A DNA stretch of 64,000 nucleotides from assembly GCF_018812025.1 (NCBI RefSeq), contig NC_063049.1, forward strand, positions 12,467,537 through 12,531,536, read 5' to 3'. A model generated the notes under the pieces. That model was not told the DNA's origin. It saw only the letters and a program-made list of their open reading frames with translations, and did not search any database. Positions 1 to 12,665 of this stretch are shown one piece after another (positions within the stretch are counted from its first letter, which is position 1; each line of letters begins with the position of its first letter). This stretch comes from Megalobrama amblycephala. Lineage: Eukaryota > Chordata > Actinopteri > Cypriniformes > Xenocyprididae. Made by a program: the position numbers and the translations under genes.

Positions 1-308
1 AAAATTATAAACTTCTATTACAAATGATGGTTTATTTTCAATTCTATTTAAATTATATAGTAAAGTACTAAAGTAAGCATTTTGCAGCTGTAATTAAACA
101 AATAAAAACCATACAGTCCTCATCCTTCTTATCTATTCAAGAATAATTACAAGGTTTGGGGTTTTCAGCAGTGCAAACCTCTAAGGTCTTTGTGTGACGT
201 AACAATCGTCCCTTGAGCCCTGGCAATCCTATCAAAAGCTGCTGGCTACTCATTAAAATTCCTGATGCTCTCCTGCACCTAAGAGAGTTGTCAAATTGTA
301 ACGTCAAC

Positions 309-641
309 TCAAGATTTCCACTGTCTTCCCAGTTTGTCAGTATGGCAGAGATCTAAGGCCTCACTGAGCAAACCCCACTGAAGCCACACTCCCCACCACC
401 AATCACAAACCTTCAGATTCGTGAAGGCCTCTTCTCCTGGCGACCAAATGTCTGATGTTCTCTTCACCACAACATTTCTCCTGATTGCTTTGCCAAAACT
501 CCTGCTATCCACTGAAGGCATATCATGCCATAATGGATATCTGTCACCTTCCCGAATCTCCAGCAAGGCTCGCTTCCAGACCAAATAACAGTTTAAATGC
601 TGTTCATTTTGGATTATTTGAAATCTCATTAACTTTAGCAA
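309..641 (-). CDS. Unrecognised open reading frame, 110 codons
   Basis: An open frame of 110 codons runs on the minus strand. I do not recognise the protein. It is tryptophan-rich near its C-terminal half (a WWWG cluster) and has no obvious signal peptide or membrane segment. Its composition is less repetitive than the surrounding AT-rich DNA, so it could be a fragment of an exon or of a mobile element, or chance. No flanking splice sites or neighbouring open frames strengthen it. Confidence 0.15.
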   Translation of the reverse strand: MLKLMRFQIIQNEQHLNCYLVWKRALLEIREGDRYPLWHDMPSVDSRSFGKAIRRNVVVKRTSDIWSPGEEAFTNLKVCDWWWGVWLQWGLLSEALDLCHTDKLGRQWKS

Positions 642-1018
642 AGGCGTAAATGATGCATTGTAAATAAAATGTCTTCACCACATGGTTTAGGTTGAATCAA
701 TTTCCTGATTAGCATTTTTCACTCTCATTTTTAGTGCCATCATATCAATCTCACAGTGAAAGTAATATGTCACGGATCTTTCTCATCTCTCACTGGCACT
801 CTCTGATTTTTTATCCTCCCTAATGCACAAATGGAGCAATTTCTATGGAAATTGAGTTTTTATTATTCAGAGAAACCTAGTTAAAATATATTTATTATAA
901 GGGTTTTGTTAACACATTTTTTATCAAAATCAAGATTTTATTTTCAAATTTATAGAAGATATTTAAGGAATATTAAATTAAGATTAAGAATTATATTAGG
1001 AGAATGTTTTAGATGCTA

Positions 1019-1680
1019 TAACTCTACCCTTGTGAAAAAGTACCAAAAAAAGTACACTTTAGCATACTTTTAAACAGATTATTTATTACAGAGATACTTA
1101 AGTGCAAACTGAATGTAATGAATATGGATTAATTTCATTAGATTTAACATCCAATTAAGTGTCCATATTATGGATTATTATGAATTAATGTTGGACACTT
1201 AATTGAATTAATTGTATGTTAATTCCAATGAAATGATAATGTATTAGTTTAATTAATAATAAATGAAATTTGCTGAACTTTAGAGTGTTTTTGACCCACA
1301 TAGGTAGGACTTGAATACATCTTTGTATGTAATTTCATAATTACTTCTATTGTCTTTGAAATATGGTTGAAGTGTGCTGCCAAATGACAAACAGTTATAG
1401 TAGACTAAAATATACTTTAATGTAATTTCTGTTGAAACTTGCATGTCATGTATTTAAATATATTTTTAATTACACATGTGTAATGATGTTGTAATTTAGT
1501 ACATTGGAATTAAATTAACTATCGCATCACACACTATACAGTTAAAAGTTCTTTACATGTGCTTTAGAATCTGCAAGTACAGTTTTTTTTTTTTTTTTTT
1601 TTTTTTAAATATACTATTAAGATTTGAAGTACAAGCTTGAATTCAATACAAATAAGCACACTTCTTTTTCACAAGGGTTA
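1019..1680. mobile_element. MITE-like element with terminal inverted repeats
   Basis: The left end reads TAACTCTACCCTTGTGAAAAAG. The reverse complement of the right end reads TAACCCTTGTGAAAAAG, the same apart from a three-base insertion. The interior is non-coding and AT-rich. It includes a 12-bp perfect hairpin (AATTAAGTGTCC at 1153-1164 against GGACACTTAATT at 1193-1204) and a T tract near 1581-1606. This is typical of a non-autonomous DNA transposon; the family is not assigned. Confidence 0.6.
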
Positions 1681-2961
1681 CGTCATGCAAAATAATCAGA
1701 AAAATGCAGTTTGTACATGGTTAAGCCTGTATTTCAGTATTTCACATCAATTATACACATAAATACATAAATATTATTTTACATGCTATTGTAACCAAAT
1801 TATTAAGGTTGAACCATCACTCTTCGTCACTTCAGTTTAAAATCTCATTTTTTATTTCCTGAAAAGTGATTTCTAGAAAACACTTTTGAGCATTGTGGGA
1901 AAACCGTCACCTGAGTGACATTTACTAAATGATCCACCACTAAACTCACTCCTTACTGAGAGTGAGTTCATCCCTGGAGCTCTGTTCATCTAATGAGGCA
2001 GCAAAATAAAGAAGTATTTGGGAAGTCTACCCCTCCAAATATTCACGGTTCAGAGGAAGAGTGTCACCAGTGGCGGTAAATTAGATGGGCCAGCTGGGGC
2101 TGGGGTGGCTCCTATTGAGTGCAAGTGTTTCCTGAGGCAGTGAAAGACTCTTCCAGGTACACTGCAGTCTGCTGAGCTGATGAACCACATCGGGACCTGG
2201 TGGTTCAAGCCAAAATATTAAAGACCGGGACCAGGGAACAAAGAGCTCTATTCACTCGTTTCCGAAGCGGTCAGGTTGTGAAAGTTTATTAAACCACTGA
2301 TGTGATCTTTTAAAAGCTGAATCACTGATGTAATTCATGGTTAAGGATGAGCAAATTTATTTTTGACCTTTTCTGCTTCCTACTTGGTTTTATATCAATG
2401 CCTTGAGATAATGTTATTGCGTATTACACATGTAATGTATACTTTACATCACAGTACGGGTCAATTCATTGTTATAATTGGCCTAAAAAAACAACCGGCC
2501 AGCTTTTTCAGAACTGTGCACATTCATCTTTTTGCAGCAAATCTTTCTTTTTCATTTTTCATTTTTAAATTTAAAAGTAACCTCTGGAACAGAGGTGTTT
2601 ATTGTCCTCTTGAAGGATTAATAGGATGTAGTTTCATCCTTACAAAGCACAAACTCTCTGAAGATTGCAGTTGTGATTGTGCAAGCAAAAAAAGAAAAAG
2701 AAAAAACTGCTGAGTTTTCTCCACACACTGCCGCTAACAAAATCCCAGCAGTTATTCAATTGGACAAATAGCATGATATAGCCATTGGGGTTTGTAATCT
2801 TTTTATCTGATTGTATTAATCATATTATACAGCTATCAGTCCAGATGAACTTTTAAAACCAGAATGAAAACGTCAATTCAGCTAAAACTGCAGTTGGAAC
2901 CATAAAATAATTCATTGAACAGGATCAGACTGACATTATTTTATATAATAAAATTGAAAAA

Positions 2962-3018
2962 AGATAACATAACATAACATAACATAACATAACATAACAT
3001 AACATAACATAACATAAT
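2962..3018. repeat. (TAACA)n microsatellite
   Basis: About ten uninterrupted pentanucleotide units. Confidence 0.95.
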
Positions 3019-3193
3019 ATTACCACTGTCCAATGAAACACATATTTCCAACTTTGACTTTTCTTTTTTATTGTAACAGAACATTTCACTGTAATGACAG
3101 AATTTTATTTAAGGAGAAACAATCTTGTGTTTAGGAGTTTTCTATGCTCTTGAACTATTTTTACATTTACAGACAGATTCTTCATCAGACAGT

Positions 3194-3260
3194 GATAATA
3201 TAATATAATATAATATAATATAATATAATATAATATAATATAATATAATATAATATAATA
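3194..3260. repeat. (TAATA)n microsatellite
   Basis: About thirteen pentanucleotide units, one base different from the repeat 200 bp upstream. Confidence 0.95.
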
Positions 3261-3803
3261 ATTTTATTTATAATCAGTGTCATTATTAATTATTTTTGTT
3301 TTTGCAGAGAACAGTCCTCTAAAAAAACACTGTGATGTTTCTTTAGCATATCCTTATGTGGTTTCCACTAGTGAGCAGGCGATTATACTATCACTCAAAA
3401 GACTAAATTGAAATCAACATATAGCCTAAGGACAAATAAATATATAAATACCATGTCTTGTTTGTAGAATGTAAATGACAACTGATTAAAATCCACCTTT
3501 AAGTACTGAAACAAGCATTCATTCCTTTAATGGACGTTTAGTATACATATTCCCTGATATAGTCATATAAATTGTAGGCTAGATGTTCATTAGAAGAAAT
3601 GTTCGTAGATATGTTTCTATATATTCAAACACAAACGTTTTCAGGGTTTATGAAACGTTTATGAAACTCATTGTCTTGCGCGGGTTGATTCAATCTCTTC
3701 TGTTGTACAGTAGCACCATCTAGTGTCCATCACCATGCAATGACATGAAACTTGAAAAAAAGATGTAACGTAACGTCTGCGAAAGACGTAAGACAGTTTT
3801 CAA

Positions 3804-3804
<1 letters not shown>

Positions 3805-3878
<74 letters not shown>

Positions 3879-3882
3879 GCAC
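3805..3882. repeat. (AC)n then (GC)n microsatellite
   Basis: A long (CA) run passes directly into a (CG) run. Both are alternating purine-pyrimidine tracts. Confidence 0.95.
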
Positions 3883-3984
3883 ATTTTATGAAAATAAAAC
3901 CTTCTTTAACCTTATTTAACTGTATATGGGATGATTGGGACACTTTTTGCCATTGAGATTAATTGGAAAATTCACCTGAATTCA

Positions 3985-3986
<2 letters not shown>

Positions 3987-4048
<62 letters not shown>
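3987..4048. repeat. (TA)n microsatellite
   Basis: About thirty TA units. It lies 100 bp downstream of the (AC)n(GC)n tract. Confidence 0.95.
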
Positions 4049-4049
<1 letters not shown>

Positions 4050-5357
4050 CTATATATATGATAAATTAATATTAATTAAATATAAAATTAAAGGGTTTAT
4101 TTATTATATAAATCATATTCATGAAACTTTTTTTATATATAATTTTAATCGTTTTTAATCATTTTAAGGGCATTTGTAAAGAAGCTCACTGTGAAATACA
4201 CAAATTCACTTTCAAATATTGATTTGTGTATTCTCAGAATAAGGATATTAGCCTAATAACCAGAAAATCATCTTTGTTGCTGTTCATAACAACAGACTCC
4301 AAAGTGAAGAACTTTTGGGTAAAGCCAGTCATGAATATCAAGCCATAAAGCAATGGAAAAATAAAGGACCAGTAGTTTCAGTATTATCACAACATACACA
4401 TTCAATCTTTTTCAAATTCACTGGATGGATATACATCATTAAAAAAATAAATAAATATATGAATTTCCTTAGCGTTTAGGAGTTAGTGGGAATTTTATTT
4501 TGTTCGTATATCCTGTTTGTATTTTTTTTTTTTTTTTTTTGAAGAAAATCTGTGAAATCAAGTTTCTATCACAATAACAAGATGTTATCAAACATATTTC
4601 TAGTTGTTTTGTTTGGAAATTTAGTTTCTTTGAAACTGCAACCTTAAATTAAAAGGGTAATGGGAGGCACAAGTAGAATTTGAAAGAAATTCTTTAATTA
4701 GATACAATATAATAGAGTTAGGGATAGCTTTGATAATTGAATATGTTCCAAAAACAGGTTATATTATATTTAAGACAGAAATTATTGATAGCCTATGATA
4801 TAAAACACCCACTGCTACTGAGTAAATGAAGAACCAACCGACCTTTCTCCATCCAGTCCTTATTATACAGTGACTTATTTTTATTGTGATATATTATTCC
4901 ATATGAAGTCTTATGTGGTGTGAAATTATAATTGTAAGAGCTTCCAGTATAACATGACTTGTTGGTGAATCTGGGATAACTTGATCAGGAGACGTGGGGG
5001 AGTGAAATCTGTAAAAAATTTATTCCTCACAATTTTCTTCATTCATCTGAGAATATGAAACCAAAAGTTGTTGTTTAGAAAAGATTTTAACCACTTAATT
5101 TTCAGGGTAGGCCTTTTTTAAATCAAAATCAATGGTTTGTAGACCTCCATTACTTGGTCATTAAATTACTTGGTCATCTCTGCTCTTTTAATGTAATGAA
5201 CCTTCTCCAGATGAAAACCTGATTTTTTCCTGGGAAATCCTGGGTTATTGGTTTAAGTTTATAAAACTGACAATCACAATGAAAGCTTCCAAACTGCAAT
5301 ATTAACATAGGCCAACAACATCTACAAGGCGTCCAATGTGTAAACAATAAGATTTAT

Positions 5358-5512
5358 GCTGCCTTCACGTGCTATGGAAATTTGATCATTCCCACTTCTG
5401 AAGTGATTATGAGCTCATTGCATTCAAGTTTCTAAATGGGAGGGCGCTCATGTGCAATTGTTACCTAAGAAACTCGTATTTACGATAATTCCGAGAGCAC
5501 GTGAATCCAGTA
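5358..5512. mobile_element. Small MITE-like element
   Basis: The ends are imperfect inverted repeats around a CACGTG core: TTCACGTGCTATGG on the left and GAGAGCACGTGAATCC on the right. The interior of about 120 bp is non-coding. Family unknown. Confidence 0.4.
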
Positions 5513-6020
5513 TAAACTCTGGCACAACCTGATTATTTTAAAACAGACGTCAATACCTGAACCTCACATCGATTGCTACTAACCGCTTTGATGACGCAAT
5601 AGTGATACTGAAAGCTGATTGGCCTTGATGGTTATATACGGAAAAGGGCAAATTTAATTCATCTGGAGTTTATAATATGATGATGTCCGATTTATCCTCC
5701 CTTGTGCCTTTTTGGATAAAAGCAACGACTCTGGGATCCATTAGACTATAAGTGTCTTTTATTATTCAATTATGATAATGACGGATTTGGACACGAATAA
5801 TTCCACGGATTATAATACGAATAATTTAGAAAGAATAAATCTCATATGTATTAAATAAAACGTCAAAATTAAGTTATTAAAAGTATTCAATAAATTGATT
5901 ATTGTTTAGATTCGATGTGCGCTCACGCGCTCTGCTCACAAACGTGACTTCAGGTGTGCGTGCATATGAGCGATTCAAATGTTAGTTGCTATAGCGACGC
6001 GTGTTATGAATTCTGTCTCA

Positions 6021-6026
6021 TATAAA
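6021..6026 (+). promoter_or_regulatory. Candidate TATA box of the PIM-like kinase gene
   Basis: TATAAA lies about 400 bp upstream of the proposed start codon, with an AG-rich leader after it that fits an untranslated first-exon segment. A T-rich tract at 6260-6330 would lie inside the leader. No transcript data support this; it is inferred from position. Confidence 0.35.
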
Positions 6027-6298
6027 CACACTGGAACCAGATCGCATCTGTTGATGATTGAGAGGCGAAGTGAATTCAGAGACTTTTGCATTTCTTGAGA
6101 TTGAAGCTGTTCGGAGGATTGCTGAGAGGAGACTTTTATTCTAGAAGGAGAGCGGAGGAGATTTCTGTTACACAGTTTTATTTATTTCCAAAGAATTCAT
6201 ATTATTTCTGAGGACACTTTTATTTTATTGTTCTTTTAATTTTAGAAGGAGTTTGGAGTTTCAGTTATTTCTTTTTTTTTAGCTTTTTTTTTTTCTTT

Positions 6299-6329
<31 letters not shown>

Positions 6330-6419
6330 GAGGATTATTTCTGAGGAGAGTTGAATTTTATTCTTTTTTATTTGTGTTGTATTTAGTAAGTTATTGTTTT
6401 TATTGCAGTTTTGAAGAGG

Positions 6420-9400
6420 ATGTCAATGTCTCACGGGGGTGAAAGAGGAGGTGAGTGCTTTAGTTTATCATTTGTTCATGGTGTGTTATGGTATGATGTT
6501 GTACAGTTACTAAATTAATGTGAAGAAACTTGTGCGAGGGAACCCATTTGATCCCCCAATTTTCCCAGCTAAGTAATCACAAGTATTTGATTCCTTGCAT
6601 GTGAAGTAAACTCTTCAATTTGAGTAACTATAGTACCAAGACACTGATGTTGATTATTGATTATTAATAAAACATGACTAACTATGTGGTGTCTGAAATA
6701 TTCCAGCCTCAGGCCGCTCCAGATCCAGGAGAGCTGCTTCCTCTCAGACGGCTGGTCAGGAGGTTTGGAGACCCGGTTCTGATGACCGGAATCAGGATCC
6801 GCTGCCAGACCTGACCCAGACACTGAGCCAGGAGATATCTGGATATTTAACACCTCTGCCGTCAGAGTTTTCTGTTTTTGTGTCCACAGGTCAGGATCAG
6901 TGGAGGAGGAAGCGGCAGAGCAGCAGCCAGCAGAGCCCAGATGATGGACGTCCGTCCACTCCATTTAAAAGACTTGATAAAAGCTCTCACAGAGGTCAGA
7001 ATAGGCTTTTATTAAAGGAGTTATGGTTCAGTTAATAAATTATTTATCTTTGAAAGTTGAAAAAAAACATTGTATTGACCACTGACATTGATCATTGATA
7101 TTCTTAAAAAACAGCTTTTGATGTTTGAAATATTCCAGCCTCCGGCCACTCCAGATCCACTCAGACAGATTCTTCACTGGACGTCATGTCTGCATCATGT
7201 CTGTCCCTCTCTGAGGACAATGTAGAGAGGCGGTCATGCAGAGAGTTGTTGAGCCTCAGCAGCAGAGGCTCGTACAGCGTCATATGGAGGTGGAGTGGTG
7301 ATGGATCAGATCGCCCAAACCAACAGGGCAACCGGCGTTTGTCCAGGTCCGACAGCCTCGAGGAGTGGATGTGCCCTCCGCTGCCGGGTCAAGTTCCTGT
7401 CGGGCCGCCAGAGACTTCAAATGGCCGAACTGCTCAGGGTGCCATGGAGGAGGCTTCACCTGTGAACAAGAGCTCAACAGGTTAGACTGAAATAAGGCCT
7501 GGCGGTGTAAAGTGTACAGATAAAGATTCTGCTATTTCATGCATAAGACTGCTTCAAGTTTTTAACACGTTAATGTTCGGTCACATTTACTGTTGCTCAG
7601 CAAAACTGAACTACTTTTGATTTGTAACATTACAGATATAAGAATTTAACAGTAAAATGTAAGGTATGTCATTATATCATTGTTTAATTTGAGGTCAGAC
7701 ATGTTTCTAATAGTCGTTTTCAATTGTTTTTCTTCATTTCAGAAAAACCTACAAAATGTCGGAAGAGGAAAGGATTTGGTTCTTTCTTCCGGAGGCTGTG
7801 TAAGGCTATGAAGAGTCCTTTCGGTTGCTGTTTCCACAGTAGTGCTGTGGATGTTGTGGAGCCTTTTGTCCTTCCAGCAGATCTGGAGTCAGAGCCTGAT
7901 CCTGAACCGTCACCTGCTCCAGATCACTCCGCCGTCAAGACAAATAACGGTAAATCGCCAGGCGTTACTTCTTCATGTTATGTCGTCTTGTTTTCCACTA
8001 AAAATATCTTAAGGTTTGTTTTCAGGGAATATTAATGTTAATTTCCCATATTAATATTATTTTCTCGACACAACCAGCACTGATACTTTTAAAATGAAAT
8101 AAAGGATCTATCAAGCTCATATTTTTCTGTTTGTTTTCAGAGCCCTTTGAGTCTCTCTATAACGCGGGAGAGATGATTGGATCTGGAGGATTTGGCAGGG
8201 TGTTCGAGGGAACACGCAAATTTGGCGCCAAAAAGGTAAATCTTACCGAACTGTACAAACGTACAAACGTACAAACGCTCTTGCATGCATCAAAACATAT
8301 TTAAAACATTTAATAGATGGTTTAATACTTGGATCAAGGTCTGATGCTTGAATATACTGTTATTGATTTTTTTTCTTTCAGGTTGCCATCAAGTGGATTC
8401 GCAAGACTGACAACAATCGTTACCTTGATATTGTAAGTTGGCCAAAACCTTTGTTTAAGTGCAGATTACTGTAGTTAATTCACCTGTAGGAAGCATTAGG
8501 TGTAAATGTAACAGACAAATAAGCCCAGAAACACCAAATGACCAAAAAGACTCTGTTGAACACATCTGAAAAGATCAAAGAAAAGGACATTTAAAAATGA
8601 TACGTTTTCTTCAGATTTTTACCCAGCTAACCTTCTGTCTACTACTTTTCTCTAGCCTGGGCATCCCAAACCTCTCGTTACAGAAGTGGCGCTGCTGCTG
8701 ATGATGAGGCGAGAACCCATCAGCCCCTACATCATACAACTATACGAGTGGTTTGAACATCCTCGAAAATTCACTCTGGTCATGGAGTTCCCTGAACCCT
8801 GCGAGAGCTTGCTGGACTTCATCATTCGCCATCCTCAACTGGACGAAACAACAGCACGGGTCATCATGCCACTGGCTGTGCTGGCAGTACAACACTGCAT
8901 TGAGCACGGTGTTTTTCATAATGACGTCCATGCGCAGAACTTCCTGTTGAAGAAAAACACGTTAGAGCTGAAGCTGATAGACTTTGGCTGCGGTCAGCTG
9001 TTTAGCAGCGATGGCTACGAGAGGGACATATACCGTGGTGAGCGTTTTGGGAGTGAATGTAGTGAACTTACTGATTACTTGATGCTTTAAAAAAAGCTCA
9101 ACAATGTCCAAATGTCTTTCTTACAGGAGTGCTGGATTACTGCCCACCTGAAGCCTTGACAGACTCTCGATTCCACGCCGTCCCAGCGAATGTCTGGTCT
9201 CTAGGAGTGTTGCTGTATGAGATGGTGAACGCATGTTCTCCTTTTCAGGACAGAGTGGAAATCACACGAGCCAAAGTCACATTTCAGAACTCCAGCTTAT
9301 CCAAAGGTGAGTGAATAATATTGAGAACATTAAACACACACATAAAGCAAAAAGCTCTGCACAGTTAAAGGTGAAGTATGGAACATTTTACATTACCTTA

Positions 9401-9617
9401 ATCATGTTTCAGGTGCTGTTTTCATAGATGCCAAGTCACATGGTCATGACTAACCAGCTCTCTCCTTATTAAAATGTACACAGAATGCAGAGATCTGATT
9501 GGCCAGTGCCTAACCCGGGATCCAACTAAACGGCCGACGTTAGAGCAGATGTTACAACACAAATGGATTAGAAATTATGTAGATTGGAGAAGTTCAGGAG
9601 ATTCTCTGGATCAGTGA
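6420..9617 (+). CDS. PIM-family serine/threonine protein kinase with long N-terminal extension (9 exons)
   Basis: My exon model is 6420-6450, 6707-6994, 7139-7480, 7743-7949, 8141-8235, 8382-8432, 8656-9037, 9127-9306 and 9484-9617. All junctions are GT-AG and phases match, giving 1710 nt or 569 residues. The kinase domain starts near residue 290. It has the glycine loop IGSGGFGRV (302-310), VAIK lysine K325, a candidate helix-C Glu E348, LIDFG with D447, a PPE motif (472-474) and NVWSLGVLLYEMV. This layout matches PIM kinases, a family greatly expanded in fish. Two catalytic-loop changes stand out: HND (426-428) replaces HRD, and VHAQN (429-433) replaces the usual xKxxN, so the loop lysine is His430. 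The catalytic Asp428 and Asn433 remain. Residues 1-289 are mostly polar and probably disordered, with a basic cysteine-containing stretch at 225-251. It may be an active kinase or a weakened one. No stop or frameshift is seen. Confidence 0.88.
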
Positions 9618-9731
9618 TTACAGGTGTGAGGAAGTGTAACAGACAGAGTAGATTATTATCATTTGCCTTCAATTCTGGATTGTTTCTAGTGAGATTTTCA
9701 AATTTGTCTTCATTGTAATGTTCTTCACATT

Positions 9732-9737
9732 AATAAA
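9732..9737 (+). terminator. Candidate poly(A) signal of the kinase gene
   Basis: AATAAA lies 115 bp after the stop codon. A second AATAAA at 10151-10156 could give a longer 3' end. Confidence 0.45.
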
Positions 9738-10439
9738 CAGGAAAATAACAGAGTCAGTGATGCAAACAGAATTCAGTTCTGTTGTAAATCAGCTCTAAAA
9801 TCATTCATGAGTTGCCTTGTTCATTTAATCTTTGTATTGGATAGGAAATAACAGACTTGCTGTCCTCGGTGGAGGGCTTGAACTCGAGACTCGACTGAAG
9901 CCTGAAGTCCAACCCCAACCTGACAGGAACTCAGAGCCGCCGCACCAGAGACTCAGAGCCTGTCCACGTCTGAGAAGAACTTGAGAGACGACAAGACTGG
10001 AGAGAATCATCAAGTCATCACAGACGCACTTGCTTTGTTTTTAAACGTCAAGACGAGTCATCTTTATTTATATAGTTCCTTATGTATGACCCAGTCTGTT
10101 TATGACTGTTTATGTATATATGTATATAAAATCTCTATATGACCCCTTTGAATAAATGTTTTTAGTTGCATAAATGCTACATGGTTGCAAACTTCAGTGC
10201 ATTGTAGAGCCTGTCTAAAACACAACCCTATACTAAATGAGACTATAAATAGACAATAATAATAATAATTTGGTGCACTATCCACTATTCTTGTATTAGA
10301 AAGATTTAGGTCAATCTTGAAGCTTATAGGAATAGTTACCTAAAAACACAAAGTTCTGTCATGAAACTCTAGATGGCTGATAGGTCCTAAACTCGGTATG
10401 CTTGCAAACTGAACTTAATTCAATGTGACAATAAACTAT

Positions 10440-10612
10440 CTAGCTTCCACCAGACCGCCTTCCGTATTCGATGTCGGAAAAAAGTGCAGTGCCTCTCGCA
10501 GTTCAAAATGCTTACGTTACGTCCTATGCCTTCCGTATTCAACTTATGATAAAAGCGCATCAGTTACACTTTGTTTATAAGTTGAATACGGAAGAGGTCT
10601 GGTGGAAGCTAG
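10440..10612. mobile_element. Palindromic MITE
   Basis: The ends are a perfect 17-bp inverted repeat beginning CTAGCTTCCACCAGACC. The similarity continues inward through CTTCCGTATTC. A second hairpin with the same CTTCCGTATTCAACTTA motif (about 10529-10546 and 10577-10594) lies inside, so the element is two nested stem-loops. Confidence 0.75.
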
Positions 10613-11751
10613 TTATTTTACTTTATAATGTGTTAAATATGGGTATTTTCTTCCACAAACGCAACGCTTCCCTTCAGAAGGCCTTTATTGACCCCCCGGA
10701 GCTGTGTGGAGTACTGCAACTCTGATTGTATTCGTCTGAAAGAAGAAAGTCGTATACTCCTAGGATGGCTATTGTACATACCATGGTGAATGCATAATTA
10801 TATTTTGTTTTAGATTTTTTTTTGTAACAGATATTACATTGCATTTTATACATTATACACACATTTATTCATATTATAACATTAAGTATATTGTACTTGC
10901 TATTATACAGTATGATTTCTGAAGGATCATGTGACACTGAAGACTGGAGTAATGGCTGATGAAAATTCAGATTTGCATCACAGAAATAAATTATATTTGA
11001 AAATATATTAAAATAGAAAACCATTATTTTAAATTGTATTCATTGTATTTTTGAGCAAATAAATGCAGGATGGATGAGCATAAGAGACTTCTTTCAAAAC
11101 CATTAAAAATATAATGTTTCCAGACTTTTGACCGGTACTGTAGTCCAAATACATTGACTGCTCAAGAAACATTGGTCCCTAATAATTAACCATACAATAG
11201 CAATCATGCCAGATTTGATTAATGTGAGTGGCACAACACAATCCCAAATGTGGTTTTCCTCGACCCTTCAAATGACCCTTTCCAGCAGAACTCTGAGGCG
11301 TGCGATGGCCTGTGAATGATCCGTCCAGCACCAACACTGGAGAGCGTATCATTGATGCTGAACCCTCGTCTGCCATGACCTCATGTCCAGGTTCAAGCAG
11401 GTCCAAGAAATTATAATAATTCTCCTCATCGTAACTGAGCATGCCTATAATACGCATAAATCCGGCCCTGCACTAGTGTCTCAGAAACTACATATTTCAC
11501 CTTTAAATTCATGTTTTTATAAATCGTGGAATTATTCATTTTCAAAGATTTTTTTTGGAGTTAAAAATCATCATTTGTGTTCTACTGAAGAAACAAAGTT
11601 ACCTACATCTTGGATGCGCTGGGGGTAAGCAGATAAACATCAAATTTTAATTTTTGGGTGAACTATCCCTTTAAACTTGCTGTTTAAAAGTAGGGTAGGC
11701 ACTTACTACAGAGCCCAGGAAGTCACATGTAGGAGAAAAAAACAAGACCAC

Positions 11752-12665
11752 AGTTTTGCAAGTCGTCCCCTCAGTTTATGAATCGTAGTCACAGATTCTT
11801 AAATTATTCCCACAGTTTATTAAATCGTACCCACAGATTAATAAACCGTACCCACAAATTTCCAATATGTGCACTCCGATTTGTAAACCGTACCTTCGGT
11901 TTTTCAAACCGTGCCAAATTAAATCCATGCTTTCACAATCCATTCCCACAATTTTGCGAACTGTACTCACAGATTTGTGGCCATCTGTCATTTTAGAAAT
12001 CTGTGCTGACTGATTCGACTATGGCTCAATCGGTTACATTGACTGCTTTTGCAGTATGTTTACATAGTAATGTATTAAAATAATAATATTATTAATAATA
12101 ATAATAATAATTGGGTTTCACTCGTTCAAAAATGGTCTTCGGTGGTGGACGAATATGGTCATCCACACCGTACAAAGTACCCTACCCATGTGAACTGCAT
12201 GCCCAGTACTTACAAATCCAAAATAAATGCAAAGAAACAGCGGCCTAACTAATCTCATTTAATAATTTGCGAAATAAAAAATAATCACTGTCAGGACAGA
12301 TCATAAAACAAATGTGCTTACAACTATTAAACTACTACTAACTACTAAATCTGTAGTCTAAATATAAATGTAAAAAGTCACTGAGTGACAGTGTACAAAA
12401 AAAGTGAACAAAATGTAACACATTACATAGAAAAAGTGGTAGGTCTATCTTGTGTCGGTAGACAACAGATTTCTAAAATGAGGGACACAAATTTGTGAGT
12501 ACAGTTTACAAAACTTTGGGAACGGATTGTGAAAGAGTGAGCATGGATTGTTTATTTGTGGCTACAGATTTAAAAACTGAAGGTACGGTTTACAAATCGT
12601 GCACAGATTGAAAATTTGTGGGTACGGTTTATTAATCCATGGGAATGATTTGGCAGGTTGTTTGT
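11752..12665. mobile_element. Foldback element with long imperfect inverted repeats
   Basis: The segment at about 11770-12000 recurs inverted at about 12455-12660. Each arm contains several degenerate copies of a motif like AATAAACCGTACCCACA, so the arms are themselves tandem subrepeats. The centre (about 12000-12450) is AT-rich and non-coding. It abuts the gypsy gag remnant. Confidence 0.65.

Larger units (their letters stand above)
651..6000. other. AT-rich intergenic stretch
   Basis: Apart from the small inverted-repeat elements and microsatellites listed separately, I see no coding exon here. Open frames are short and made of low-complexity sequence. A T run lies at about 4519-4541. Confidence 0.6.

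Noticed and set aside
7280..7477. Minus-strand open frame opposite kinase exon 3
   Set aside because: Shadow of the coding exon; the plus-strand exon has matching splice phases.
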